Assembly (NCBI RefSeq): GCF_026914185.1
Contig: NC_070572.1
Location: 1,178,001-1,242,000, forward strand
Direction: 5' to 3'
Source of the DNA: Puccinia triticina
Lineage: Eukaryota; Basidiomycota; Pucciniomycetes; Pucciniales; Pucciniaceae
DNA: 64,000 nucleotides
Shown: positions 35,646 to 46,367 of the stretch, piece after piece
Numbering within the stretch: the first letter of the stretch is position 1
How the letters are laid out: the number at the start of each line of letters is the position of its first letter
Notes under the pieces: model-generated
What the model saw: only the letters and a program-made list of their open reading frames with translations
What the model was told of the DNA's origin: nothing
Database searches by the model: none
Made by a program: the position numbers and the translations under genes

Positions 35646-35740
35646 GCCATTGCTAGCTCGGGTGTTTTCGCCGGATACCTACAAAATAGTCATTCATATG
35701 TAAGGTGAAACTTATTTACCCGCGATGATTGGCCAGTTTG

Positions 35741-36030
35741 ATGAGGAGGGAACCTCCTCAGACAACTGCTTTGCCTGCTGGAGTAACTTTTATTAATGGC
35801 AAACCCACTATTCAGAGTGCTGGAGGCACTTTTCATAGTGGCAAATACACTGTTCAGAGTGCCAGAGGCATTTTTCATAGTGGCGGACACACTGTTCAGA
35901 GCACTTATCATAGTGGCTGACCGGACGCACTATTCAGATTGCCAGAGGCACTTTTCATAGTGGCGAACACACTATTCAGAGTGCTGGAGGCAGAGTTTTT
36001 TTTCTGCTGCGCCAAAGAGGCTGGTAGAGG
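35741..36030 (-). repeat. CACTATGAAAAGTGCCTC module, inverted
   Basis: One 41-bp monomer (35741-35772) is followed by about five units of the roughly 42-bp CACTATGAAAAGTGCC repeat, all read on the minus strand. They end in a T-rich piece with CTGCTGCGCCAAAG. It is the mirror counterpart of the modules beside arrays L1 and L2. Confidence 0.85.
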
Positions 36031-38865
36031 GGACCGCCTCAGAAAACTGCTGGGCCAGTTTGATGAGGAGGGAACCTCCTCAAGGGGACCTCCTCAGACA
36101 ACTGCTGGGCCAGTTTGATGAGGAGGGAACCTCCTCAGACAACTGCTGGGCCAGTTTGATGAGGAGGGAACCTCCTCAGACAACTGCTGGGCCAGTTTGA
36201 TGAGGAGGGAAGCTCCTCAGACAACTGCTGGGCCAGTTTGATGAGGAGGGAAGCTCCTCAGACAACTGCTGGGCCAGTTTGCAACTGCTGGGCCAGTTTG
36301 ATGAGGAGGGAACCTCCTCAGACAACTGCTTGGGCAGTTTGATGAGGAGGGGACCTCCTCAGAGATGAGGAGGGGACCTCCTCAGAGATGAGGAGGGGAC
36401 CTCCTCAGAGATGAGGAGGGGACCTCCTCAGACAACTGCTTGGACAGTTTGATGAGGAGGGGACCTCCTCAGACAACTGCTTGGACAGTTTGATGAGGAG
36501 GGGACCTCCTCAGACAACTGCTTGGACAGTTTGATGAGGAGGGGACCTCCTCAGACAACTGCTTGGACAGTTTGATGAGGAGGGGACCTCCTCAGACAAC
36601 TGCTTGGACAGTTTGATGAGGAGGGGACCTCCTCAGACAACTGCTTGGACAGTTTGATGAGGAGGGGACCTCCTCAGACAACTGCTTGGACAGTTTGATG
36701 AGGAGGGGACCTCCTCAGACAACTGCTTGGACAGTTTGATGAGGAGGGGACCTCCTCAGACAACTGCTTGGACAGTTTGATGAGGAGGGGACCTCCTCAG
36801 ACAACTGCTTGGACAGTTTGATGAGGAGGGGACCTCCTCAGACAACTGCTTGGACAGTTTGATGAGGAGGGGACCTCCTCAGACAACTGCTTGGACAGTT
36901 TGATGAGGAGGGGACCTCCTCAGACAACTGCTTGGACAGTTTGATGAGGAGGGGACCTCCTCAGACAACTGCTTGGACAGTTTGATGAGGAGGGGACCTC
37001 CTCAGACAACTGCTTGGACAGTTTGATGAGGAGGGGACCTCCTCAGACAACTGCTTGGACAGTTTGATGAGGAGGGGACCTCCTCAGACAACTGCTTGGA
37101 CAGTTTGATGAGGAGGGGACCTCCTCAGACAACTGCTTGGACAGTTTGATGAGGAGGGGACCTCCTCAGACAACTGCTTGGACAGTTTGATGAGGAGGGG
37201 ACCTCCTCAGACAACTGCTTGGACAGTTTGATGAGGAGGGGACCTCCTCAGACAACTGCTTGGACAGTTTGATGAGGAGGGGACCTCCTCAGACAACTGC
37301 TTGGACAGTTTGATGAGGAGGGGACCTCCTCAGACAACTGCTTGGACAGTTTGATGAGGAGGGGACCTCCTCAGACAACTGCTTGGACAGTTTGATGAGG
37401 AGGGGACCTCCTCAGACAACTGCTTGGACAGTTTGATGAGGAGGGGACCTCCTCAGACAACTGCTTGGACAGTTTGATGAGGAGGGGACCTCCTCAGACA
37501 ACTGCTTGGACAGTTTGATGAGGAGGGGACCTCCTCAGACAAATGCTTGGACAGTTTGATGAGGAGGGGACCTCCTCAGACAAATGCTTGGACAGTTTGA
37601 TGAGGAGGGGACCTCCTCAGACAACTGCTTGGACAGTTTGATGAGGAGGGGACCTCCTCTGACAACCGCTTGGACAGTTTGATGAGGAGGGGACCTCCTC
37701 AGACAACTGCTTGGACAGTTTGATGAGGAAGGGACCTCCTCAGACAACTGCTTGGACAGTTTGATGAGGAGGGGACCTCCTCAGACAACTGCTTGGACAG
37801 TTTGATGAGGAGGGGACCTCCTCAGACAACTGCTTGGACAGTTTGATGAGGAGGGGACCTCCTCAGACAACTGCTTGGACAGTTTGATGAGGAGGGGACC
37901 TCCTCAGACAACTGCTTGGACAGTTTGATGAGGAGGGGACCTCCTCAGACAACTGCTTGGACAGTTTGATGAGGAGGGGACCTCCTCAGACAACTGCTTG
38001 GACAGTTTGATGAGGAGGGGACCTCCTCAGACAACTGCTTGGACAGTTTGATGAGGAGGGGACCTCCTCAGACAACTGCTTGGACAGTTTGATGAGGAGG
38101 GGACCTCCTCAGACAACTGCTTGGACAGTTTGATGAGGAGGGGACCTCCTCAGACAACTGCTTGGACAGTTTGATGAGGAGGGGACCTCCTCAGACAACT
38201 GCTTGGACAGTTTGATGAGGAGGGGACCTCCTCAGACAACTGCTTGGACAGTTTGATGAGGAGGGGACCTCCTCAGACAACTGCTTGGACAGTTTGATGA
38301 GGAGGGGACCTCCTCAGACAACTGCTTGGACAGTTTGATGAGGAGGGGACCTCCTCAGACAACTGCTTGGACAGTTTGATGAGGAGGGGACCTCCTCAGA
38401 CAACTGCTTGGACAGTTTGATGAGGAGGGGACCTCCTCAGACAACTGCTTGGACAGTTTGATGAGGAGGGGACCTCCTCAGACAAATGCTTGGACAGTTT
38501 GATGAGGAGGGGACCTCCTCAGACAAATGCTTGGACAGTTTGATGAGGAGGGGACCTCCTCAGACAACTGCTTGGACAGTTTGATGAGGAGGGGACCTCC
38601 TCTGACAACCGCTTGGACAGTTTGATGAGGAGGGGACCTCCTCAGACAACTGCTTGGACAGTTTGATGAGGAAGGGACCTCCTCAGACAGCTGCTTGGAC
38701 AGTTTGATGAGGAGGGGACCTCCTCAGACAACTGCTTGGACAGGTTGATGAGGAGGGGACCTCCTCAGACAACTGCTTGGACAGGTTGATGAGGAGGGGA
38801 CCTCCTCAGACAACTGCTTGGACAGTTTGATGAGGAGGGGACCTCCTCAGACAACTGCTTGGGCT
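36031..38865 (-). repeat. 41-bp dyad minisatellite, array R1 (about 68 units, inverted)
   Basis: The same monomer as arrays L1 and L2 occurs on the opposite strand. Units at 36031-36350 carry the GGCCCA linker, and from about 36420 nearly all carry GTCCAA. Three short partial repeats of the stem region alone occur at 36361-36418. Five marked monomers at about 37541-37740 recur at 38484-38690, exactly 943 bp (23 x 41) later. Confidence 0.95.
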
Positions 38866-39763
38866 AGAGAATGTTGAAACGTACCCAGGTACCGGTTGCA
38901 CCGCCGGTACCCGCGCGTTTTTTGAGAAAACGGGCACCTGGCACTGCATTGGGCACCGCGAGGCGGGTACCAGCGGTCTTCTAGGCGGGTACCGCGGGTA
39001 CCAGCCAGTCTTTTTTTATCACAACTCACTCCCAAGCCCCAAAGGGAGGGCATGAAGACTTACTACCCTCTCAATGGCCGGCAGAGACCGGTCGTCAAGC
39101 TGAGTGCATGATGACATTGAGGGGGGGAAACACTCCCCTTTTTGGCATTGCGAGGAAGATATAATCCCCTCAATGCCATCAAGGGGATATGTATTCTAGT
39201 CTCTAGATATTCCCCTCGGTCATTGAGGGGATGATGTGCTCCCGTCGATGGAATCGAGTGAAAGAGGGTGCAATACCCTTGTCATTGAGAGGTATGGAGG
39301 GAGTGGGGGTGTACTCCTCTTGATGACATCGAGGGGAGTACACAACGGCCTCAATCCCATCAAGGGGAGTTTGTACTCCCCTCAATGGCACCAATGGGAG
39401 TTTGTACTCCCCTCAATGGCACCAATGGGAGTTCATCCCTCTTGATGCCATCAAGGGAATGTTTAACTCCTCTCAATGGCATCAAGAAGAGTACACGCTC
39501 CCCTGCCGGCCATTTGGAAGAGTAATTGATCCCCTTGATGGCCGGCCAAAGGTGGCCGCGTGCCGGAGTACCCGGCTCCCCGGCCGGGGATGAGCAGTAC
39601 GTGGGGGAGGTACCCGGGTACCACACCGCTTTTTGCCAAAAAACGGCCACCCGGCACCACATCTGGCACCGCTGGGCGGGTGCAGGGCGGGTGCGGGTGG
39701 TACCCGCCAGGCGGTGCCGGGTACCTAGCAATGGGTACCTTTTTACATTCTCTAGCTTGGGCA
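38866..39763 (-). repeat. Spacer with GGTACC foldbacks and a dyad minisatellite
   Basis: At 38866-39010 and 39590-39750 lie two GGTACC foldbacks, each with a T-run and A-run hairpin (CGCTTTTTGCCAAAAAACG in the second) and GCTAGAGAATG or its complement at the edge. Between them, 39120-39520 is a degenerate tandem array with CTCCCCTCAATGGCACCAA and GGGAGTTTGTA in a roughly 31-bp unit, itself an imperfect palindrome. No gene is seen. Confidence 0.75.
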
Positions 39764-40254
39764 GTTTGATGAGGAGAGGACCTCCTTGACACAACTGCTG
39801 GGGAAGTTTGATGAGGACTAGGGGACCTCCTCAGACAACTGCTTGGCCAGTTTGGTGAGGAGGGAACCTCATCAGACAACTGCTTGGCCAGTTTGATGAG
39901 GAGGGAACCTCATCAGACAACTGCTTGGCCAGTTTGATGAGGAGGGAACCTCATCAGACAACTGCTTTGCTTGTGGGACTATTCAGAGTGCTGGAGGAAC
40001 TTTTCATAGTGGCAAATGCACTGTTCAGCGTGCCGGAGGCCTTTTTCATAGTGGCGGACACACTGTTCAGAGTGCTGGGGGGGCTTTTTGTAGTGGCTGA
40101 CCGGACGCAGTATTCAGATTGGCAGAGGCACTTTTCATAGTGGCAAACGGACTATTCAGATTGCCAGAGGCACTTTTCATAGCGGCAAACGCACTATTCA
40201 GAGTGCCGAGGCAGATTTTTTTTTCTGCTGTGCCAAAGAACAGCTAGAGGGGAC
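39764..40254 (-). repeat. Inverted module (mirror of 27194-27735)
   Basis: About five 41-bp monomers, then the CACTATGAAAAGTGCCTC units, are read on the minus strand. They match 27194-27680 piece by piece, including the TTTTTTTTCTGC..GCCAAAGAAC junction to the next array. Confidence 0.85.
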
Positions 40255-42562
40255 ATCCTCAGACAACTGCTTGGCCAGTTTGATGAGGAGGGGACCTCCT
40301 CAGACAACTGCTGGGGCAGTTTGATGAGGAGGGGACCTCCTCAAACAACTTCTGGGGCAGTTTGATGAGGAGGGGACCTCCTCAGACAACTGCTGGGGCA
40401 GTTTGATGAGGAGGGGACCTCCTCAGACAACTGCTGGGGCAGTTTGATGAGGAGGGGACCTCCTCAGACAACTGCTGGGGCAGTTTGATGAGGAGGGGAC
40501 CTCCTCAGACAACTGCTGGGGCAGTTTGATGAGGAGGGGACCTCCTCAGACAACTGCTGGGGCAGTTTGATGAGGAGGGGACCTCCTCAGACAACTGCTG
40601 GGGCAGTTTGATGAGGAGGGGACCTCCTCAGACAACTGCTGGGGCAGTTTGATGAGGAGGGGACCTCCTCAGACAACTGCTGGGGCAGTTTGATGAGGAG
40701 GGGACCTCCTCAGACAACTGCTGGGGCAGTTTGATGAGGAGGGGACCTCCTCAGACAACTGCTGGGGCAGTTTGATGAGGAGGGGACCTCCTCAGACAAC
40801 TGCTGGGGCAGTTTGATGAGGAGGGGACCTCCTCAGACAACTGCTGGGGCAGTTTGATGAGGAGGGGACCTCCTCAGACAACTGCTGGGGCAGTTTGATG
40901 AGGAGGGGACCTCCTCAGACAACTGCTGGGGCAGTTTGATGAGGAGGGGACCTCCTCAGACAACTGCTGGGGCAGTTTAATGAGGAGGGGACCTCCTCAG
41001 ACAACTGCTGGGGCAGTTTGATGAGGAGGGGACCTCCTCAGACAACTGCTGGGGCAGTTTGATGAGGAGGGGACCTCCTCAGACAACTGCTGGGGCAGTT
41101 TGATGAGGAGGGGACCTCCTCGGACAACTGCTGGGGCAGTTTGATGAGGAGGGGACCTCCTCAGACAACTGCTGGGGCAGTTTGATGAGGAGGGGACCTC
41201 CTCAGACAACTGCTGGGGCAGTTTGATGAGGAGGGGACCTCCTCAGACAACTGCTGGGGCAGTTTGATGAGGAGGGGACCTCCTCAGACAACTGCTGGGG
41301 CAGTTTGATGAGGAGGGGACCTCCTCAGACAACTGCTGGGGCAGTTTGATGAGGAGGGGACCTCCTCAGACAACTGCTGGGGCAGTTTGATGAGGAGGAG
41401 ACCTCCTCAGACAACTGCTGGGGCAGTTTGATGAGGAGGAGACCTCCTCAGACAACTGCTGGGGCAGTTTGATGAGGAGGAGACCTCCTCAGACAACTGC
41501 TGGGGCAGTTTGATGAGGAGGAGACCTCCTCAGACAACTGCTGGGGCAGTTTGATGAGGAGGAGACCTCCTCAGACAACTGCTGGGGCAGTTTGATGAGG
41601 AGGAGACCTCCTCAGACAACTGCTGGGGCAGTTTGATGAGGAGGAGACCTCCTCAGACAACTGCTGGGGCAGTTTGATGAGGAGGAGACCTCCTCAGACA
41701 ACTGCTGGGGCAGTTTGATGAGGAGGAGACCTCCTCAGACAACTGCTGGGGCAGTTTGATGAGGAGGAGACCTCCTCAGACAACTGCTGGGGCAGTTTGA
41801 TGAGGAGGAGACCTCCTCAGACAACTGCTGGGGCAGTTTGATGAGGAGGAGACCTCCTCAGACAACTGCTGGGGCAGTTTGATGAGGAGGAGACCTCCTC
41901 AGACAACTGCTGGGGCAGTTTGATGAGGAGGAGACCTCCTCAGACAACTGCTGGGGCAGTTTGATGAGGAGGAGACCTCCTCAGACAACTGCTGGGGCAG
42001 TTTGATGAGGAGGAGACCTCCTCAGACAACTGCTGGGGCAGTTTGATGAGGAGGAGACCTCCTCAGACAACTGCTGGGGCAGTTTGATGAGGAGGAGACC
42101 TCCTCAGACAACTGCTGGGGCAGTTTGATGAGGAGGAGACCTCCTCAGACAACTGCTGGGGCAGTTTGATGAGGAGGAGACCTCCTCAGACAACTGCTGG
42201 GGCAGTTTGATGAGGAGGAGACCTCCTCAGACAACTGCTGGGGCAGTTTGATGAGGAGGAGACCTCCTCAGACAACTGCTGGGGCAGTTTGATGAGGAGG
42301 AGACCTCCTCAGACAACTGCTGGGGCAGTTTGATGAGGAGGAGACCTCCTCAGACAACTGCTGGGGCAGTTTGATGAGGAGGAGACCTCCTCAGACAACT
42401 GCTGGGGCAGTTTGATGAGGAGGAGACCTCCTCAGACAACTGCTGGGGCAGTTTGATGAGGAGGAGACCTCCTCAGACAACTGCTGGGGCAGTTTGATGA
42501 GGAGGGGACCTCCTCAGGGAAGTTTGATGAGGAGGGGACCTCCTCAGACAACTGCTGGGGGA
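40255..42562 (-). repeat. 41-bp dyad minisatellite, array R2 (about 57 units, inverted)
   Basis: Units carry the GCCCCA linker, as in arrays L1 and L2. From about 41395 to 42490 every unit carries the GGTCTCC loop variant (GGAGACC on this strand), a homogenised block like those in L2. Orientation is minus throughout. Confidence 0.95.
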
Positions 42563-43218
42563 GGAATTGAATAAAACTTCTCTATTTCCGAAAAGAGAGC
42601 CAGTTGCGAGGACAAATCAGCAACAGTCTCCACCAGGACAACAACCCCGTAAAAAAAGGTAACTGGAATCTGCGGCTTGGCCAGCGGGTACACCTTATCT
42701 ACACCGGGATGAGTGTTCTTCGGTGAGCACCTGCACATCAGGAAGGATTCCACCATCAAGCAGTCCGTACCTGCTAGCCAAGGAAGACTGCTCCAGGCGG
42801 ACAGCAGCTATGTGTATTGGCTGGCCTGACAGCAGAAGGTGTCTTCGCTTGCCAGGCCTGGGGAGAATATTGCTCCTTGTAATTCACTTGGCTCGCCAGG
42901 CCCGGGGGGAATATTGCTCCTTACAATGCACCAGCTAGTCTACATCCTTGCCGAGGTTTCTCCCCGGCAATCACCTGCACATATGCTTGCCAAGAATTAT
43001 CCTTTCCCACCAGGCAGAATCCTTGGCATGCTTGACAAGGAGGCGAGGAGGAGAGTCCTCTCAATGGCCACTGTCTTCTCCCTTTGATGACCTATTACAT
43101 CAGCGGCCATTGGGAGGGGTAACTGAAGGCCAAGGAGGCATTCTTGCACCGGGAAGGGGCTGGGTGGGACAATCTTTGCAAGATCAGCATGTGTGGGTTC
43201 TCAGGCCCTTTTTTTAGC
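42563..43218. other. Interruption between arrays R2 and R3
   Basis: Unique to low-copy sequence. A short duplicated phrase, GGGGAGAATATTGCTCCTT (with a variant 46 bp later), and scattered GCCAGG and CCTTGCC words suggest a decayed tandem repeat. No gene was recognised. Confidence 0.4.
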
Positions 43219-44019
43219 AACAACTGCTGGGCCAGTTTGATGAGGAGGGAACCTCCTCAGACAACTGCTGGGGAAGTTTGATGAGAAGGGAACCTCCTCA
43301 GACAACTGCTGGGGCAGTTTGATGAGGAGGGAACCTCCTCAGACAACTGCTGGGGCAGTTTGATGAGGAGGGAACCTCCTCAGACAACTGCTGGGGCAGT
43401 TTGATGAGGAGGGAACCTCCTCAGACAGCTGCTGGGCCAGTTTGATGAGGAGGGAACCTCCTCAGACAACCGCTGGGCCAGTTTGATGAGGAGGGAACCT
43501 CCTCAGACAACTGCTGGGCCAGTTTGATGAGGAGGGAACCTCCTCAGACAACTGCTGGGCCAGTTTGATGAGGAGGGAACCTCCTCAGACAACTGCTGGG
43601 CCAGTTTGATGAGGAGGGAACCTCCTCAGACAACTGCTGGGCCAGTTTGATGAGGAGGGAACCTCCTCAGACAACTGCTGGGCCAGTTTGATGAGGAGGG
43701 AACCTCCTCAGACAACTGCTGGGCCAGTTTGATGAGGAGGGAACCTCCTCAGACAACTGCTGGGCCAGTTTGATGAGGAGGGAACCTCCTCAGACAACTG
43801 CTGGGCCAGTTTGATGAGGAGGGAACCTCCTCAGACAACTGCTGGGCCAGTTTGATGAGGAGGGAACCTCCTCAGACAACTGCTGGGCCAGTTTGATGAG
43901 GAGGGAACCTCCTCAGACAACTGCTGGGCCAGTTTGATGAGGAGGGAACCTCCTCAGACAACTGCTGGGCCAGTTTGATGAGGAGGGAACCTCCCCAGAC
44001 AACTGCTGGGCCAGTTTGT
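43219..44019 (-). repeat. 41-bp dyad minisatellite, array R3 (about 19 units, inverted)
   Basis: The monomer here has a third loop variant (GAGGAGG-TTC-CCTCCTC) and a GGCCCA linker. It ends at about 44019 where the monomers abruptly turn round. Confidence 0.95.
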
Positions 44020-44130
44020 GTTCCCTCCTCATCAAACTTGCCAAGCAGTTTTCTGGGGAGGTTCCCTCATCAAACTGGCCAAGCAGTTGCCTGGGCAGGT
44101 TACCTCCTCATCAAACTGGCCAGTGGCTAC
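44020..44130 (+). repeat. Three 41-bp monomers in reversed orientation
   Basis: After the last minus-strand unit, the text runs straight into plus-oriented monomers (CCCTCCTCATCAAAC), diverged and partly shortened. This creates a head-to-head junction at the outer edge of the array region. Confidence 0.8.
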
Positions 44131-44523
44131 CCACCAGTGGATGGGATCCGCACATGCTTGCCCAAGAAAAGCACAGGCACAAAAATGCAATAACCTGAAA
44201 GCCTGATGCAGGGGCAAGGCTTTTACCAGAGGTGTTGGATAACTCTTGACAGAGCCTATCCCCTCATTTCCCGCAAAACAAATCCTTTTTTTCTTCCCCC
44301 GTTTTCAAGACTTGAAGGATCAAGGGAGGAGTTCACTCAAAGGAGGTAGAAAACAAAAAATAAAACCATTCTGTATCTTTCATAAATTATCCTGTTTCAA
44401 TTTTAACAATCTATCCAATGTGGGTTTAACCAAGTTCTGAACATAACTACGCCTCTTCCCGCCGCATTGGTCAACCAGCTATTCATGCAAAGCAATCAGC
44501 AGTTACCCAGGGACTGGATCTTC

Positions 44524-45523
44524 TCAAAGAAAGAAAAAGCCAACCTTGGTAAACTGGACATGGCTCGAGTACATTCTCAAGTCACTCCGGCAACGGTTCA
44601 AATTCGACTCCACCTCCCGCGCCCGAGCAAAACCTGCTTGAAGCCCCATCCTTTGACGGTTTTGCTCTTTTGAACTACTCCCGGTTTGCTTGGTAGATTT
44701 TATCGTCTGGCTGAAAGCGTCGATCAGTTGTCGGTTCTGCTTCAATAGCTCTTCATTCAACAATGCCGTCAACCGAATTAGCCTCAGAAGATTTGTCAGG
44801 TTTATTTGCGTGCAACAGTGAGTGCTTTGATCGTCCCGCCAGTTTACTAGAGTCTCTGTCGAAATGTCGTCCCCCCCGTTCACTAAAGCTTCAGTCGAGC
44901 TGTGATCATCTTCCTCGTTCTGTGCAGATGTTGGTCATTGTCACTTCGGTGTCTAAGTCTTGAGACATATTCCAACATTCACTCACCTGAAACACAAATA
45001 TTATCATTGCATTGATACCTCGAACGGCCAAGTCTGCTAAATTATTGTTTAATTTCCGGGACAGCTCTTTCATTTTTCTCAATGTCTCAATCAGACAACC
45101 GTCGATCACGGATGCATATAACGGGGAGCTGTACACTTCAACCAGATGTTTGTAATGCGTCTCGTCCTGGTCGTGGGGGTCGAATTGGCTGAAAATCATG
45201 AGGGAATGTGAGATACCGAGGGATTTTGAACCGCTGCGCAGGTAACTTTGAGATATGATTGGTGCGGCTGTAAGCTCTTCTGGTTTATCGGTTTTATGTT
45301 TGGGGAAGAAGGACCTTGCGATGATAGACCAGCTGATGTTGAGCAAGAACAAAACCAAACTCATACTCGAAATGAGAAGTACGTCATGCCCCACATGGGA
45401 GCGGAGGTCGAATTTGGACAAGTACATCGTCATGCACAACATGGAAGTGGAAGGTGATGTTGAAGTCTGGAGAAATGTTAAGAAAGAAAGAAAAAGAAGA
45501 GAGCAGATTGTCCAAGAATACAT
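44524..45523 (-). CDS. Two-exon membrane protein, unrecognised
   Basis: The minus-strand exons 45523-44987 and 44919-44524 join in phase 0 across a 67-bp intron (GTGAGT..GCACAG), giving 310 residues. There is an N-terminal hydrophobic segment (residues 4-20, WTICSLLFLSFLTFL), a second strong one at about 50-70 (LLISSMSLVLFLLNISW), and a weaker one just before the splice site (INAMIIFVF). The part coded by exon 2 is polar and helical (LLNEELLKQNRQLIDAFSQT). I do not recognise the family. It could be a fungal multi-pass protein with a cytosolic tail. The ATG at 45523 is the first in frame. Confidence 0.6.
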
Positions 45524-45672
45524 AAATATTTATGTATGACAATTCTGTTGCCTAACCATTGAAGATATATGTATGATTTAAATGCATATAGCATCTTTCA
45601 TCAATCTTACATATAAAAAAGACGAAGGAGCCATTGCACATCTTGAGGCCTAAACCGATTTGATTACCTCTC

Positions 45673-46058
45673 AGTATTTACAATCTAGACTGACCAAGAA
45701 TGACGGGTACGTTGCTCGATTGTTTCATATTTCTTACTTAGTATGTAATTCAATGGTAATTGACCACAGACCGGTTTTTACAGCCAGAGTTTTTCGCCTA
45801 GGAATTCTGGTAGCAACCTGGTTTCTCTTCCATCAAACCTACATCGATTTGTCGCCAAGAAGTCTAAGTGCCAAAACCTGCTCGCTGCTCGAGAATTTGG
45901 TCTTACGGCCATTACATTTACAACCAATGGAGGATTTCTGTGACACTTCTCTAAAGTGGAGCGTTGGTGTACTTGCAGTGACTGCAGCGGCGTATGTCTT
46001 CCGTTGGACACGTGTCAAAGAAGAACTCAGGTCATTCTGGACTGAACTTCACAAATGA
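45673..46058 (+). CDS. Small membrane protein exon, unrecognised
   Basis: An open frame follows an acceptor-like TTACCTCTCAG at 45672 and runs to TGA at 46058. The first ATG within it is at 45753 (MVIDHRPVFTARVF), giving 101 residues. Two hydrophobic segments are visible (RLGILVATWFLFHQT and KWSVGVLAVTAAAYVF). The polar C-terminus is TRVKEELRSFWTELHK. It is divergently arranged with the gene at 45523, with about 150-230 bp between them. Either a short gene starting at 45753 or the last exon of a spliced gene is possible. Confidence 0.45.
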
Positions 46059-46367
46059 TATTTGTGAGTCAGATTCCATAATCGACACGTGTTGCAACTT
46101 TTGGCCCCCATGTTGCTGAGTCGCTGACCATTGCAGACAATCTTATCTAGTCGGAATCTTGTCGCAAAGCCCGTGGTGAAGAACGCAAGACTCCAATAAA
46201 AGGAATGTAGGAAAAAAATAGGATGAAAATTACAAGATGATAAGAATTGTTCCAAAAAAAAGAATATATGGCTGCGCGTGGATAAAGAGATGAGGAAACG
46301 CAATACATAGGTATCATGCGAGACAAGCGTCCAAAACTTAGAACAAGCAGACAGACAGACAGGCGGC

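Noticed and set aside
44590..44620. tRNA-like B box (GGTTCAAATTCGA)
   Set aside because: It lies inside a spliced coding exon on the other strand and no A box or cloverleaf could be drawn.
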